Shown: positions 1 through 11,300 of the stretch, one piece after another
How the letters are laid out: the number at the start of each line of letters is the position of its first letter
Numbering within the stretch: position 1 is the stretch's first letter
Assembly: GCA_006384855.1 (NCBI GenBank)
Contig: VCJN01000005.1
Location: forward strand, 1-64,000
Direction: 5' to 3'
From: Tetraselmis striata
Taxonomy: Eukaryota > Chlorophyta > Chlorodendrophyceae > Chlorodendrales > Chlorodendraceae
DNA length: 64,000 bases
Program-made: the position numbers and the translations under genes
Notes under the pieces: generated by a model
What the model was told of the DNA's origin: nothing
Database searches by the model: none
The model's input: only the letters and a program-made list of their open reading frames with translations

Positions 1-1517
1 CCTGGTCGCCCTGCTGGTAGAACTCCGCCTTGAGGTTCTCCACAAACAGGTAGTGCACGCTGAACTTGCGCATGCAGTGCGACAGGTCAGAGCACTTCAT
101 GGCCATCTGCAGCTTGAAGATGATGAGCTCCTCCGCGTCAGTGGGCGCCTGCATCTCCACGTAGCTCATGTGCTTGGACATGTCTGTGGCAAGAATCACT
201 TGCTGCGCGTAGCGCAGCGTTCGTGCTTTGCCCTCCTCGCTAGGAAAGAAGCAATAGTCCGGGTCGGCGCATAGCTGCTGCAGCTGCGCGATGTGCATGC
301 GCTCCAACGTGTTCTCCTTCCCATACTTGGATACCAGATCGTGATCGGTGTTGTTCAAAAAGGCGGAGGTGACGCCCGGGTGGGCGAAGTCATGGGAGGC
401 CGCAGCTAACATCGCAGCCAGCTTCACGTGCGGATCCTGACAAACGTCCGCGATTGGCCCTGTTGCAGAACGCGGGAGGAGGGGGGAGGGCTGAGCAACA
501 GCAGGACATAACCAGTCCTGACCCGGTGGAAGAGGTTTAATCTATTGATTGAATGAATAATAAAAAACAATAAGTACAGGCGAGGGAATACAGGGAGCGT
601 TAGGGGGGGGGGGGGGGGGGGGCAGGCTTGAAAATCGCCACCATGCCCAGGACTTCCTTCGCACCTCCGGGTGACGACTGCAAGTACATGAGTTGCGTAA
701 CGTCCAGGATATGTGTGGCGTTGTGATAGTGGTTCGCCGGCATGGAGCTCTCCACGACCCGCAAGAACCGATACAGCTTGTCGGCGTCCAAACCCAGAGT
801 ATCGATTACGTCGGTCAGTGCGTGCATCACCAGCTTCGTGACCGGCTCGTCGCTAGAGGCGGCCATTTTGAGAGCGTCGAATACGTCCAGGGCGCTGTCG
901 TGGGTGACACTCGCGACCCTGCCTGCGCGGGCTGTCGTTGCGGTGTGGGCCACCCCAAAAATCACCGGTTTTCCGCTCGCAGAAAGCACTGTCCCTGTCT
1001 CCGGAGCACCAGACGCTGATGGGCCTTCGCCCGTGCCCTGGGCCGCGCCTGTAGCAGGGACTGCAGCAGTGCTGCTGGTGACGGTGGTGTCGTCCATGTT
1101 AACGACAGCGGTACTCATGCTCTTAGAGTCCGCAGCGACTTCGCGCGACCCCGAAGATGCCACGGCAAGCGCCGCTCCCGCCGGCGCCGCCTCCCGCTCG
1201 TGCCCACGTCCCGCTTCAGCCGCACACATCCCTGCTTCGCGCTTGCCTCCCGCGCCATTGACCAGATCGTGAGCGCTGTCGCCTTTGCTAAAACCGCCTT
1301 CCGCGACAACCGTCGCCTGGTCTGCCGGCGAGCTGAGGGTCGGAGGATCTCTTTCTTCCACGGAGTCCCGCGGTCTGTTCGCTTTATTGTAATGCCGTCC
1401 CGCGCTGCACTCTGGGTCGCGCGCGCGAACAGGCTCAACCACACTTGCAGTGTCCGTCTGCAGGCACGACCGCAACGCGGAACCCAGGACGGCTGCGAAA
1501 GTCATCCTGCCACGCAT
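1..1517 (-). CDS. 3',5'-cyclic-nucleotide phosphodiesterase, catalytic domain, partial (3' end beyond window)
   Basis: Class I cyclic-nucleotide phosphodiesterase, hydrolysing cAMP and/or cGMP. Exon 1 (about 642-1517) starts at an ATG and encodes some 200 residues of Ala/Thr/Ser-rich low-complexity leader, then the start of the PDEase_I domain with YHNATHILDVTQ, the first metal-binding His motif. After an intron containing a 20-nt homopolymer, exon 2 (about 459 down to 1) continues with AAASHDFAHPGVTSAF (HD metal ligands), NTLERMH, ATDMSKH and KCSDLSH, all in the order of the family. The acceptor at 461-460 leaves a phase that fits a GC donor in the codons just before 646 better than the nearby GT, so the exact junction is uncertain. 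The C-terminal third is outside the window. The true start could lie in an additional upstream exon. Family call is firm; substrate preference is unknown. Confidence 0.88.
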
Positions 1518-1950
1518 TCACTCCTCCTGTGCCTCAATGGGCACGCCAACTGGCGTGTGCGAGAGTCGTCGCTTGTCTGCCCCAGCGAAGAAACACGCGG
1601 CCGGTACGCGTACCGGTACTTGGTAAGGATTACGGATTGGCGACTACGCGTCGTAGCGGATATATGTGAGGGTGCTGCTGTACAGTGGCGGACTGCGACG
1701 CGGCGGTACTGGTACCAGGAGTGTACCCTGTCCTCCTGCGCTGATGGTACGGTGATGACGGTACAGGTACGGGTGCCAACGCGGCTACAAGAGCCACCAA
1801 GCACACAGCAAACGGATTGAATATTATTTACGGGTACGTACAGGTACCCCCGTCAAGTAACCGCGTGGGGAAGTGTCCCATTTTGGCCTTATCGCAGTAC
1901 TACCTGCTCGGCAGGACCGCACGTCGACCTGGCCCAAGGTGGACGAAAGG
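1518..1950. other. intergenic, GTAC-rich short repeats
   Basis: No gene seen. It contains repeated GGTAC/GTACC words (about 1595-1660 and 1740-1860). A segment at 1769-1801 (GGGTGCCAACGCGGCTACAA) recurs almost exactly at 23449-23474, so it is a dispersed repeat fragment. Confidence 0.5.
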
Positions 1951-2008
1951 TCCTTTTTCCCCGCCCCCGGGACAGGACTGGCACCAGTGAAACCCTTGCA
2001 GCGTCTCT
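1951..2008 (+). repeat. dispersed retroelement segment, copy 1
   Basis: About 50 bp around GGGACAGGACTGGCACCAGT and GAAACCCTTGCAGCGTCT. It matches the reverse complement of 57464-57510 almost perfectly, and a diverged version with an internal insertion lies at about 47595-47690. In the 57-kb copy it lies just upstream of a minus-strand retroelement ORF, so it may be the 5' leader of that family; that role is inference. Confidence 0.6.
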
Positions 2009-2935
2009 ACGACGGCGCCGTTTTGGCAGAAATCCACTTACGGAAAGCCCTGGGTAGGCGACGCTCCGTTATAGTCATCAAGCAAATTGCCGAAGCATTC
2101 TTCAAGACTAATTGAAGGCCAGTGATGAAATTTCCAACACTGTTGGATCACCGTCTAAAACACTGCCATCAAAATACCCGGCACTGACCACGAAAGGTCC
2201 GCCCTACCCGTTTGGGCGTCGGCCCATTCGAGTAATGCGAGTTGGGGCAAGCCTCATCCCGCGGCGGAGCAAAGCATTTCAAGTAGGGTGCGATACACGT
2301 GCAACAAAAAAGGCAATGTGAGGGAGGGCCCGACGCCATAGCTGGAAAATTTTCCCATTCCCATCAGTAAAATCCAGGGCGCCGTGAAGGGAGGGGGGGA
2401 CCCCGCCCAAAATAAAGGCAGTTAAGTCCTCGGGTGTCGACGCAATAACCTGACTACGCACGAATAAAATCCCTGAAAATCCGGAACCAACAACCCAAAA
2501 GTATGACGGTGATACCCCCACCGCGGGCACTCCACCAACATATGTTCGATAGTCTCAGATTCACCTCCGCCACATGCATGGCAGTGTTGCATGGCATGCA
2601 TGGAACCGCTCAGGCATGGCATGAATCCGGGCCAATCGGCGGGCAGTGGGAAATACTCGGGTGCGTAATTGTATCATGATGTGCAACCCGGCCACAACCC
2701 CCGCGGGGACACCCACACCGTACTGTGGCAAGGGGTTTGACGCATACGACGCTTGGACATATATACCCCATGTGTTATTGCGTGCTAACAATGGCGACGA
2801 TTCGTAACGCGCCCACACCGATGCCTTTACTAGTTTAGCGGCATCGCGCGCGGCTAGTGACCTCCACTCAAGTGGAAGGTGCGCCCCCTTTGCTAGCCCT
2901 ACGTTCGCCCTAGCTAGTCGATCTAACCATCGCAC
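2009..2935 (-). mobile_element. 3' end of a non-LTR (LINE) retrotransposon, frameshifted
   Basis: Three overlapping minus-strand frames read in sequence as the C-terminus of a LINE reverse-transcriptase polyprotein: residues coded at 2935-2561, then a Cys/His cluster CHACGGGESETIEHMLVECP at about 2590-2530, typical of the zinc-like motif at LINE RT ends, then a tail frame to about 2280. At least two frameshifts separate them, so this copy is dead. The tail from about 2452 down to 2009 is homologous to 49903-50395 on the plus strand, including STPEDLTAF and the 3' untranslated part. 5' truncation is usual for LINEs. Family call is moderate; the clade is not resolved. Confidence 0.7.
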
Positions 2936-3306
2936 AGTCCCCGACGTCCACGTGTTGGGGCGCGCCCGACTCGAGGTATATTGATGGTGGGGAACATTAG
3001 TTACGGGTGGGGTTTGAGTATGACGGAAAACGGGCGAGTCAGGTGGGACACTAATTCAATGATTACACACTCGGCCGGGGGCGGCGAAAGTGCAGCACCG
3101 GCCGCTATTCTCTCTCCGAGTCGGCCAGCCCGAGATCCAGCGGCTCGCATGCGAATACTCATGTCCACCGACACTAGATAGTTGACCGCACAGACTCGTC
3201 AACGCTGCCTTCATGGCTCGCACTTGGGTCGGGGGGGGGGGGGGGGGGGGGGGGGCAGTGACGGATGAGCCGGTGCGGGTTGGGATGGGAGCGCTAGTTG
3301 GGGCGG
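2936..3306. other. no gene seen; contains a poly-G tract
   Basis: The open frames here are short and lack family signatures. A G homopolymer of about 25 nt lies at 3230-3255. Confidence 0.4.
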
Positions 3307-3850
3307 CTATGCCGGGGCGGCATGCTGGCTCGCTTGACGGGGATTGGGATGGAAAAACGCAAGTGCCTTCTCATCATTGTGGAGGTAAGGCCGTCCACAC
3401 AGTGGCGCACCTCCGGCTTCTTGCCTTGGGGGGCGCTGCCTGAGGGTTATAATGCTGGATGACATCGCGTATGTCCACAATATTAAAGGTGGCGATGGTC
3501 CGCGGGCCCTCCGCAGATATCTATGTAAGCATAAAGCCGTTGGTGACAAGGGGCCGCCACATACTCCCTCATCTTGCTTGCTGCTGTCATCTTGTTGGTG
3601 AACGCGTCTTTTGCCTTGCGCGCTTGCGCTCATCCGCCCTTGAACGGGCGTTGGCCATTGACGCGGCACCGGTGGCGGTGCTGCTGCCCTCCATGTGCCA
3701 GATGCCTTTGGCTGAAGTGCGACTACGTGCCATGGCTGCCTCGGCGTATGGATCATTCAGTGGACTCCCGCTGCTGCAAGTTGTCTGAGAGCAACTCATG
3801 CAGTGAGAACTCGCCATCATCACTACGCTTACGGTCTGGGTCGTAACGTA
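3307..3850 (-). other. possible coding relic, unrecognised
   Basis: Minus-strand frames at 3823-3587 and 3756-3307 have GC-rich codons and basic Arg/Ser/Ala composition, but they change frame and show no motif I recognise. They could be a further decayed member of the neighbouring unidentified family or a transposon relic. Neither can be supported directly. Confidence 0.25.
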
Positions 3851-4156
3851 GTCGTAACAGCTCGGAATTGGTCGGAATAATTATAATTGCCCGTCATGAT
3901 TTCCTAATAGACCGTATCATACGTTATAAAACCGTTGTGCACGCGAAAACCCAAGGCTGGAGCTTTCAACATCATGTGCCATATGCGGCATATGGCGCCG
4001 CGTATCAGTCCACGCACGCGCGCTTTATCGGTGCGCTGATGCGTGGGGTAGATACGGCACGGGCACGGCACGGGGCGACTTTTTGAGTCGGAGGAGGAAA
4101 CTGATATTAAAAGTCCGAGCATCAATCCCGACAGCTAGCCGCCCCGACCGCGGTGT
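3851..4156. other. intergenic, no feature recognised
   Basis: AT-richer spacer downstream of the family member that ends at 4157. No ORF with family signatures. Confidence 0.4.
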
Positions 4157-5420
4157 TCATCGCTTTTTAGTATTAGCACTACGGGTGGCGGTGGGATTCT
4201 TGCCGGCCGCCACTGCAGCGCGGCGATCCTTTGGGCCCGGGCGGGCGCTGCCTCTTTCCGGCGGCGGTGGATTTCGGCGGGCTGCCGGCTTTTTGCCGGC
4301 TGCCGGATTCTTCCCCCCGCCAGCCTTGCCGCCCTTTGGTGCAAGGGGGGGGGGGGGGGGGGGGGGGTCAGCCTCCTGCTCCTCCTCCTCCTCCTCTACA
4401 TCAACAGCCGCTGCGTCTCCGGCCTTGGCGGCCGCAATCACAACGCTCGCGATGTGGCGGATGCTCTTCGAGCCGGTCTTGGTTAGCGCTGTCTGTAGCT
4501 CCACGATCGCGTGGCTCGGTCGCATCGGCGAGCGGCAACGCAACGCGCGACTTGGGCGGTGGCCTAGAGGATACACCCGACACGCGCACAACCCCTCTAG
4601 TAGGAGGCGGTACTACGGGGCGTGGCGGGCGGGGCGGGGGGGGGGGGGGGTTAGTACAAGTGCTTATAATGAACGCGCGGGTAGGCGTTGAAGTACTCGC
4701 AGTACCCAAAGGCGCACCTGACTCGGCCACAAGAGTAACCTCGCAGACGTCCTCCACCTCGGTACATAGGGCGTTGAGCGGCGGGGTGGTGCCGTTCCTG
4801 TAGTGCTGGCCGAGGATGCCCTCGTACCAGGCCCTGGCGAGAGCGCGAGCCCTCTTCGAGATATCTTCGCATGGCTTCAATCTTGCCCCTAATCGGCTGG
4901 GCACCCGCCGACTCGTTGGGGTAAGCGCGAGCTAGGTAGCCGCGCTTGTTGCGCTTATCTTCCTGCTCGTATGTAGTGGGCACGGATCAAGCGGTTAGTC
5001 CGGGGCAAACTACTCTTGCTAGCAATCTTGGGAAAAGGGGGGGGGGGGGGGGGGGGGGGGGGGTGGTCAAGGCACTACTTACTTGCGGAAGGCCGTCATG
5101 ACGGCCCTCTTCGTAAAGATCGCGTTGCACTTGGTGAATCTGCAACGCATGTTGAACTCATAGTAGCTTACGTCCTCCACCCACGGAGGCGCGACGACAG
5201 TGTGCTTCGTCGTAGCCCGGATAGCGCAGTGGAGGCCAATAGCCACGCAGCGGGGCTACGCTAGGTCGAGGACCTCGTCGATCACGCGGTCATATTCGGC
5301 CGGGCGCGAGAGGTGCAAAAGTATGACACTTGTCTGTAGTCATTCCGTGACGTACTCGTAATAAGCTGCATCAGGCGCATACCACACGTCATCGCGACGC
5401 TGTATCTGCCGTAAACTATT
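4157..5420 (-). pseudogene. unidentified family, member B (decayed multi-exon gene)
   Basis: Function not recognised. Read on the minus strand, coding patches are: about 5420-5230 (YDRVIDEVLDLA); 5200-5084 with a Cys-containing segment (MRCRFTKCNAIFTK) ending at a GTAAGT donor followed 17 nt later by a C homopolymer; 4983-4840 (KRNKRGYLARAYPNE); 4860-4690 (ARAWYEGILGQHY then EVEDVCEVT); and 4591-4157, a helical segment followed by an acidic run and a long Ala/Pro/Lys/Arg-rich basic tail ending in a stop. The patches at about 4860-4690 and 5200-5084 align with member C, proving homology. The reading frame breaks near 4900. The basic tail resembles chromatin or nucleic-acid-binding tails, but that is composition only. 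Confidence 0.5.
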
Positions 5421-5465
5421 TTTGCATCTGCCCCTGGAAGCCCGACAATCTCGCTGCGCTCTGGC

Positions 5466-7081
5466 CTAATCCGCGATAGCGCGCGCGCGGCACATCCAGT
5501 GAGCAGGCGCGCGGCAGTGGGCGGCGAGGCGCGCGGCAGTGGGCGGGCGGAATAAATTATTTACATTTGGTTTCGGCCGGGACCGCCCCGGCGGCCGGCA
5601 TGCTGCTCGCGGGTGGAGGCAGCGGCTACGGCGGCCCGTCGGGCGGCCCGCGACCCGAACGCCCCACCGCCCGCCCTGGCCCCAGCACCATCCCGGCCCC
5701 GGGCCAGCCCTCCAGCCGCCGGCTTGGCGGGCTGCTTGGCCTAGCTTCTTGGCCGGGGGCTCTAAACTACTGCCTTCGTCGACGTTGTCGCCGGGGACAG
5801 CTTGCGTGGCGGCCAGGTTCTTGACCGCGTTGGTGTTGTGCTTGATGATGCCGCCCGCCCTCTTCTGTTGTTGGGCCAGCACGCCCGCCAAGCCGTGGAG
5901 CTTTGGCGACGCAGCGGTGCCCGCCAGCGGCAGAGACACGACCTTCTTGCGTTGAACAGTCGATACGATCGGCTTACCGCCGAATGTAGGGACTGGGCGG
6001 AGGTCAGTATGCAGCAACTGCAACCGCGAATGTCAGTATGCGTGTTGATTGCTTGTCGCGGCGGCGGTGGCTGTGTAATCGAACAAGTGCATGAACAAAC
6101 GCGACTCACCTGCGGCTTCCCAGTGCGGCGTCACCTCGAAGACCTCCTCCTCGCCCTTGAACATCACGTTAGCAGGGGGGCGCTTGCCGGCTTGGTAGTT
6201 CCTCCCCAGTTCGCTCTGCTGCCATGCCTCTGCAAGGTCGAGGGCCTTCGCGAGTCGGCCCGGGCTCGGCAATGGCCCCTTCTTCCTACCTCCTTGGCCG
6301 TCCTTGCCCTCATCTTGGAACTAGTCCCGAGCGAGGTAGTTCCTCACGTTCACATGCTTCATGTACATCACGAGGTGCACCGACAGCACAACCTACAAGG
6401 ATGGTCGCAGTGGGGTTGGGAGGAAGGGGGAGGGGGTGTACTCTCGGAACGTGGCCATGACGGTCTCCTTGGCGTAGGTAGGCGTGGATTGCGGCTGTGT
6501 AGCCGGCACGGGGCGGTCAACGCCTGTGAAATTCAAATCCTCCACGCAGTCATGTCAGCCACCCGCCGACTCAGTGTACCTTTCAGGGTGGACGCCCGCC
6601 CCTTGATCTTACTGACAGCAAAGGATGGAACGTCGACGGAGGCGTTCGTAACGCCAGTGCCCATGTCAGATTCTGTTGGGGGGGGGGGGGGGGGGGGGGA
6701 GGGGTGGCGCCACCTCGGGTGTTGGGTTCAAGATCTGGGCACGCGTCGCGTCGGGTACGCACGAGGTAAAATATAGCGTGACGACACCCGAATCGGACAC
6801 TTGGAAACCTCCCTCAAGCAAGTGCTTCTTGCCAGCGGCGTCATACTGCTTTAGCTCAGCGCAGTTGTTCAGTATGTCCGCGAAAGCATAGCCGAACGCG
6901 TCCTCGCCCTGGGGTGAACGCGGATATGGCTGTTGGTCGCCTGGCCGCGGAACAGTTCCTGCCGCACGTCCTTAACGATGCGGCCCGTGCTGCACAGAGC
7001 ACCGAGTGGTATGGTCATGCGCTCAGGCATGACAGCTTTGCCGTAGGGGGTGCCTGGAATTAGCTTGGCGTGGGTGGCCAT
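5466..7081 (-). pseudogene. unidentified family, member C
   Basis: Function not recognised. The ATG at 7081 opens MATHAKLIPGTPYGKA. Exon 1 runs to a GT donor at 6713, exon 2 is about 6669-6590, and later exons show AKETVMATFRE, NVRNYLARD, LAEAWQQSELGRNYQ (6272-6033) and a 6023-5466 segment with a helical stretch and a Pro/Gly/Arg-rich tail. Exon 1 aligns with member D (RVHP, FGY.ADIL, GFQVSDSG, YFTS.VP). Relative to D, a single C is missing in the sense-strand run at 6914-6911, which shifts the frame. A TAG also falls in frame in the YLARD patch. This could be a pseudogene or a homopolymer assembly error plus an unrecognised intron. It is divergently arranged with the ORF at 7524. Confidence 0.5.
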
Positions 7082-7230
7082 GATGGAGGGTGCGTGCTAG
7101 GGGATGGGCAGCTACGGTATTGTCTAGCGGGTGCGAGTGTGCGTTAGGTGGGCGCAGCTGCTGCTTTATGCAAAACAAACTAAGTCCGGCGCGGCGCGCC
7201 TAGACGACTTCCCATCGCGCTCCGCTGCTA
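7082..7230 (-). promoter_or_regulatory. 5' flank of member C, duplicated inside TOP6B intron 17
   Basis: The 130 or so bases upstream of the member C start codon, including CAGCAGCTGCGCCCACCT and GCACACTCGCACCCGCTAGA, recur at 18815-18932 in the same order relative to the start codon. Conservation by copying shows the unit; promoter function is inferred from position only. It lies in a short divergent gap to the ORF on the other strand. Confidence 0.45.
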
Positions 7231-7523
7231 GCACACTCCGGCTTGCTGCCTAGCCATCGCGCAATGTCCCGTAAATATCCCGTATTTATCGTTTACATGA
7301 GGACACATTTGACACGCACTTTGTACCAAAAACGTAATTTGGCCGTAGGTACCCCATAACGGGGAATGTGTCGCGTAATCTGGCGTACTCAGCTTTGAAT
7401 CGATTGTACGCGTCTGCACAAGCCCAAGCAGTCACACAAGCGGCTGATTATACGTCAAGGCTACTGCCAACGGTGGATGGGATAGGTCATAACAACACAA
7501 GTCGTACTGCCCAACTGCGCGCG

Positions 7524-7816
7524 ATGAATGCAACCCCAGAAGTGAAGCCACAGCCCGTGGCGAAACGGGCAGCCCCCGGACCCGAATCCGACGAGTCGGT
7601 GGAGGAAACGTCAGCCCCCGCGCCCGTACTGCCCGGCGAGGTGCTGCACTGCCCGTGGGACAATCTACCTGAGGACGTGTGGGAGAACATTCGGGAAAGG
7701 GTCGCTAACAGCTGCCCCGTAGTGTTTGGCGCCCCAAAGGAACGGCTCCCTCGAAGGACTGTGAGCCGCGCGTGGCCCAAGGCTTGGCTGCCCCTCCAAG
7801 AGCACACAAGCTTCAA
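7524..7816 (+). CDS. hypothetical protein, possible first exon
   Basis: The first ATG of a long open frame is at 7524. It encodes an acidic, Pro/Ala-rich start, then PWDNLPEDVWENIRERVA, a Trp/Leu/Pro pattern loosely like an F-box, then a basic Arg-rich stretch. The frame stays open beyond 7816 but passes into a C homopolymer at 7922-7939, so the coding part probably ends earlier at an unseen splice site. Divergent from member C. No partner or domain is certain; the F-box suggestion is weak. Confidence 0.35.
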
Positions 7817-8339
7817 AAAAGCATGGCGGGTTCAAGTCACAGCATGGAACCAGCGACCATATGTGCCTAGCTACGTACAAGCGAGGCACTTATCTTGTGA
7901 CTCCTCCTGCTGCCTTGCCCGACCCCCCCCCCCCCCCCCGCCGTTCTACATGACTACACTGCAGCGGTGTACGCTCTACAACGTTCTAGAGCTGTCCATA
8001 GCGAGAAAAGTAGCGAGTAGCAGCACGCATAAGTGCTGTAGTTTTAGCATGTGTGATATATCACGAGCTTTACCCCTATGACTGTCCCAATTGTGTCACC
8101 TCCCTTGGCAGTCCCACATCGTACACATCAGACTGCCAACAGGGGGCTTTGGATAGTGGAGACCTGGCAGCCGCCGCTAATCAAACCCGCAAGGGGGCTA
8201 GTTTTGGGCGGTGGGCGGTGGGTGCGCATGGCATCAGCGGCGCCGGGGCGCTGCGCGGAATTGCTGGGCAGCAGAAGTTTGATCGATTACATTTACAAGC
8301 TATACGGAAATTCAGCTAGTAGTGCAGGGTCAGTGTGTG
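7817..8339. other. spacer with poly-C tract, no gene recognised
   Basis: Contains the C homopolymer at about 7922-7939 and GC-rich sequence at 8160-8300 with open frames on the plus strand but no signature. Confidence 0.4.
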
Positions 8340-11300
8340 ATATGTGCACCACACATACTGCCCCACATCCTGTGAGGACATGCCAAACTTGGATAAGTGT
8401 TGGTCTGTCACTATGTCCGGATCAGCATAGAAGCAGCACAATTTCTCCTCGATGTGCTTCAGCGCGACAAGGAAGGCGTCATGCCCCTAGCGAATGTTTG
8501 GCCGAAGGGGTGCCTTGCTCTTCCACACACCATTGCCGAGGGGGGACCCTATCACCATGCGCTCAGCTGCGTGCAGTCGGCACACGGCGAGGGCGAGGTC
8601 CGGCACCGAAGGGCTGGTGTGGGTCACCTCCAGGAATTACAACACTTCCCCAACATACACGTCGTTGTCATGCTGCTCCACCTCGGCACGCATGTCTCAC
8701 AGTATGGCTTGCTTGCCGTACTCATCAGTGGGCACCCACTGCTCGTCCCATGTCTTGTGCTTGAACACCACATGCCTCCGTGTCTCGGGCTTCTCATGCA
8801 CGACCTGCATGTGTGTGTATACCAGAACTCAGCAGGGCGACCCTATGTAGGCAGTTTGGAGTCAGGCGTGGGGGGGGGGGGGGGGGGTGCCTTTATCCAG
8901 TAGTTGCGCTTCCGTCCTTGTGTCCTGGTGTACGATACAGAGGTAGCCATGAATGATGTCCCCTCCCCTATCTTGGACTGGTGATACAAGTGTACCTGCG
9001 GGATAGTGCAACAACCTCATTTATCAGAATCAACAATCAGATTAAATCATTCTTGACTGCAGATAAGAGTGAAATCGACTCCTGTCCGTCGATTTCCCAA
9101 ACCGCATTTCCTTTGCTAACGAGGCCGGGGCAGCGCAGCATGGTATGTAGTAAATGGGCGGTTCACAGGGTAGTAGGAAGTTGAGTATATACCCAGAACA
9201 TATGCTGCGTTACGATTGTGACCTGTGACCTGCGTAGTTACGATTCCAGCAGTATTGCAAGGTAGCCGAGGGCGGCATGGGGCTGGCAGGGGCGGGGGGG
9301 AGGGGGTTCACTTGATTTCATGGGGGTCGAGCCCCCTTGCATCACATTCCTCCTTCCAGACCGGCTCAGGCTCTAGTGTGCCAGTTCCTTCACAGTACTT
9401 AGCCAGCGCCACCTCGCAGTCCGTCCAGGTGGCTGAGGCGCCTGAGGTGCCTGCCTGCACGGCGCCGCCCATGCAGCCTGGTCCCGTGCCCTCAAACATA
9501 TCCACCGCATCGTCCGCGCCAGCAGCCTCCCACTGTCCCACAAAGCCGGGCCGCCACAGAGGCAGGCTAGGGAAGTCTTGGTCCATGCATGCACGCAAGA
9601 ACTTTATGCGTGCCTCAAGTAAGAAATGCCATCCGTATGCCCGCTCTGTGTCAGTGGTGCCACTGCCTCTGGCCACGCACTTCACGTCCCGCATCTGCAT
9701 ATGACATAGTGCATGTATTCATATGAGAGCAGCCTAGACACAGTGCGTATTAGGGCAAAAGGCGTGATTGGGGGGGGGGGGGGGGGGAGGGGGGGGGGGG
9801 TGGGGGGGGGCGCGCACGGTACGCTCCATCCAGCGCTCTGAGTCGCGGGCAGTGCTGCCCCCGGCCGCCACCTGGGCTCTGACTCGGCAGACCATGCTGT
9901 GCAGGTTCAGTTTCATCATGTCATCGGGCAAATGCATACTGCACATCTGCGCATGGGTCAGCACGCAATTGAAGCCCTCCTCCCGCTGCTTCTTGATGTA
10001 CTCGTTGACACGCCGGCACTCCTCACTGTCAGCGGGAGCGTCACACTCCTCGCAGCCCCTCAGGCAGTGGATGACCTCTCCTTGCAGCATATGCCACATG
10101 ACTGCCAGGTGTTGATGCTCAAACATATCCCTGCAGCAATTGCCGCGCAGGTCGCGTACTCAGTAGGCAGCACCCCACTGCAGCGGAGCTGGCATGTGTT
10201 ACTCCTAGCAATAGCAGCGAGGGCCCTCACCCAAAGACCGACACTGCCACAGTCTTCGCGAAGTGCAGGAAGTCCTCGCATGTCCAGTTGGCACACACCA
10301 CACCGCTAATAGTGCCGGCTGCTGACGGCAGCATCGGCCGGACTGGCCTGCCAAAGTCACTGGTCAGGGCGACCAGCGCCATCCTCCTGTCCATCTTCCT
10401 CATCTTGGGCCGCATATCCTGTGAGGGCACACATATATCAGCAACGCCTCTTGCGGCAGGAACCACGGGCGGGCAGCAACAGCGGTGTAAAAGATGACTA
10501 ACCTTCAGTGTGCCGACATACTCCCAAAATTCCTTGACTATTCTCAGCAGTAGTGCATGTGCTATCGGCAGGGGCCAAAAGTCAACATGGCTTATACACA
10601 GCAGCGAGCGCACAAATGGAGACAGGCCCGAAGTGCCGGCTATCGTGGGTACGATGCGCCCCGCGCCAGCCTCCACTGCCAGATACCGCATATCTGCGCT
10701 GGACAACTGCAGGTGGACATCCCCGCAGTAGGCAATGCCGGGTTCGTAGTCATTGTCGGCAGTCTTTCCCTGCGCTGAATCCATCATCACCATGTGCACG
10801 CCGTCTGTATAGTCTTCGCAATAAGGGGCGTTTGGACGGCAGACTCCGAAGTAGTATTTGCCTGCACCCGAAGCCACCCCCGCCCATGTATGATACTAGC
10901 ATCGTCCATAGCAGTAACACGATATCTGCATGCATACACCTCACCCATGCATGCCTTTTTTCTTCATACCTTTTCTCTTGTCCCTGCCCTCTGTACTCTG
11001 TAGCAGACAGTAGGAGCAGCCGTGCCACGATGTAACTCCACCACGCTTCATAGCCTTGAAGCGTCTATGTGTATATGTGGTCCATCATCCCACATTGTGC
11101 AGGTCAGTGTTATATGCCGGCAGCAGCCAACCGCAGGCCGGCATGCCCACTTTAGGTTGACAGTGGGTGCACACCGAATGTTGCAAGTCACGGTGCGCTC
11201 TGGACATATTGTTGCCATCGTTGTCAGTCACCTCATACACTTCCTGAACTGTCAGTGCGCCCTCCGCGCTCTGCGTCCTGGCAACTGCCTTGAGTGTCTC

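Noticed and set aside
7524..7816. Firm F-box protein call
   Set aside because: Only a loose Trp/Leu-Pro pattern is present; no partner domain and the gene end is unclear.
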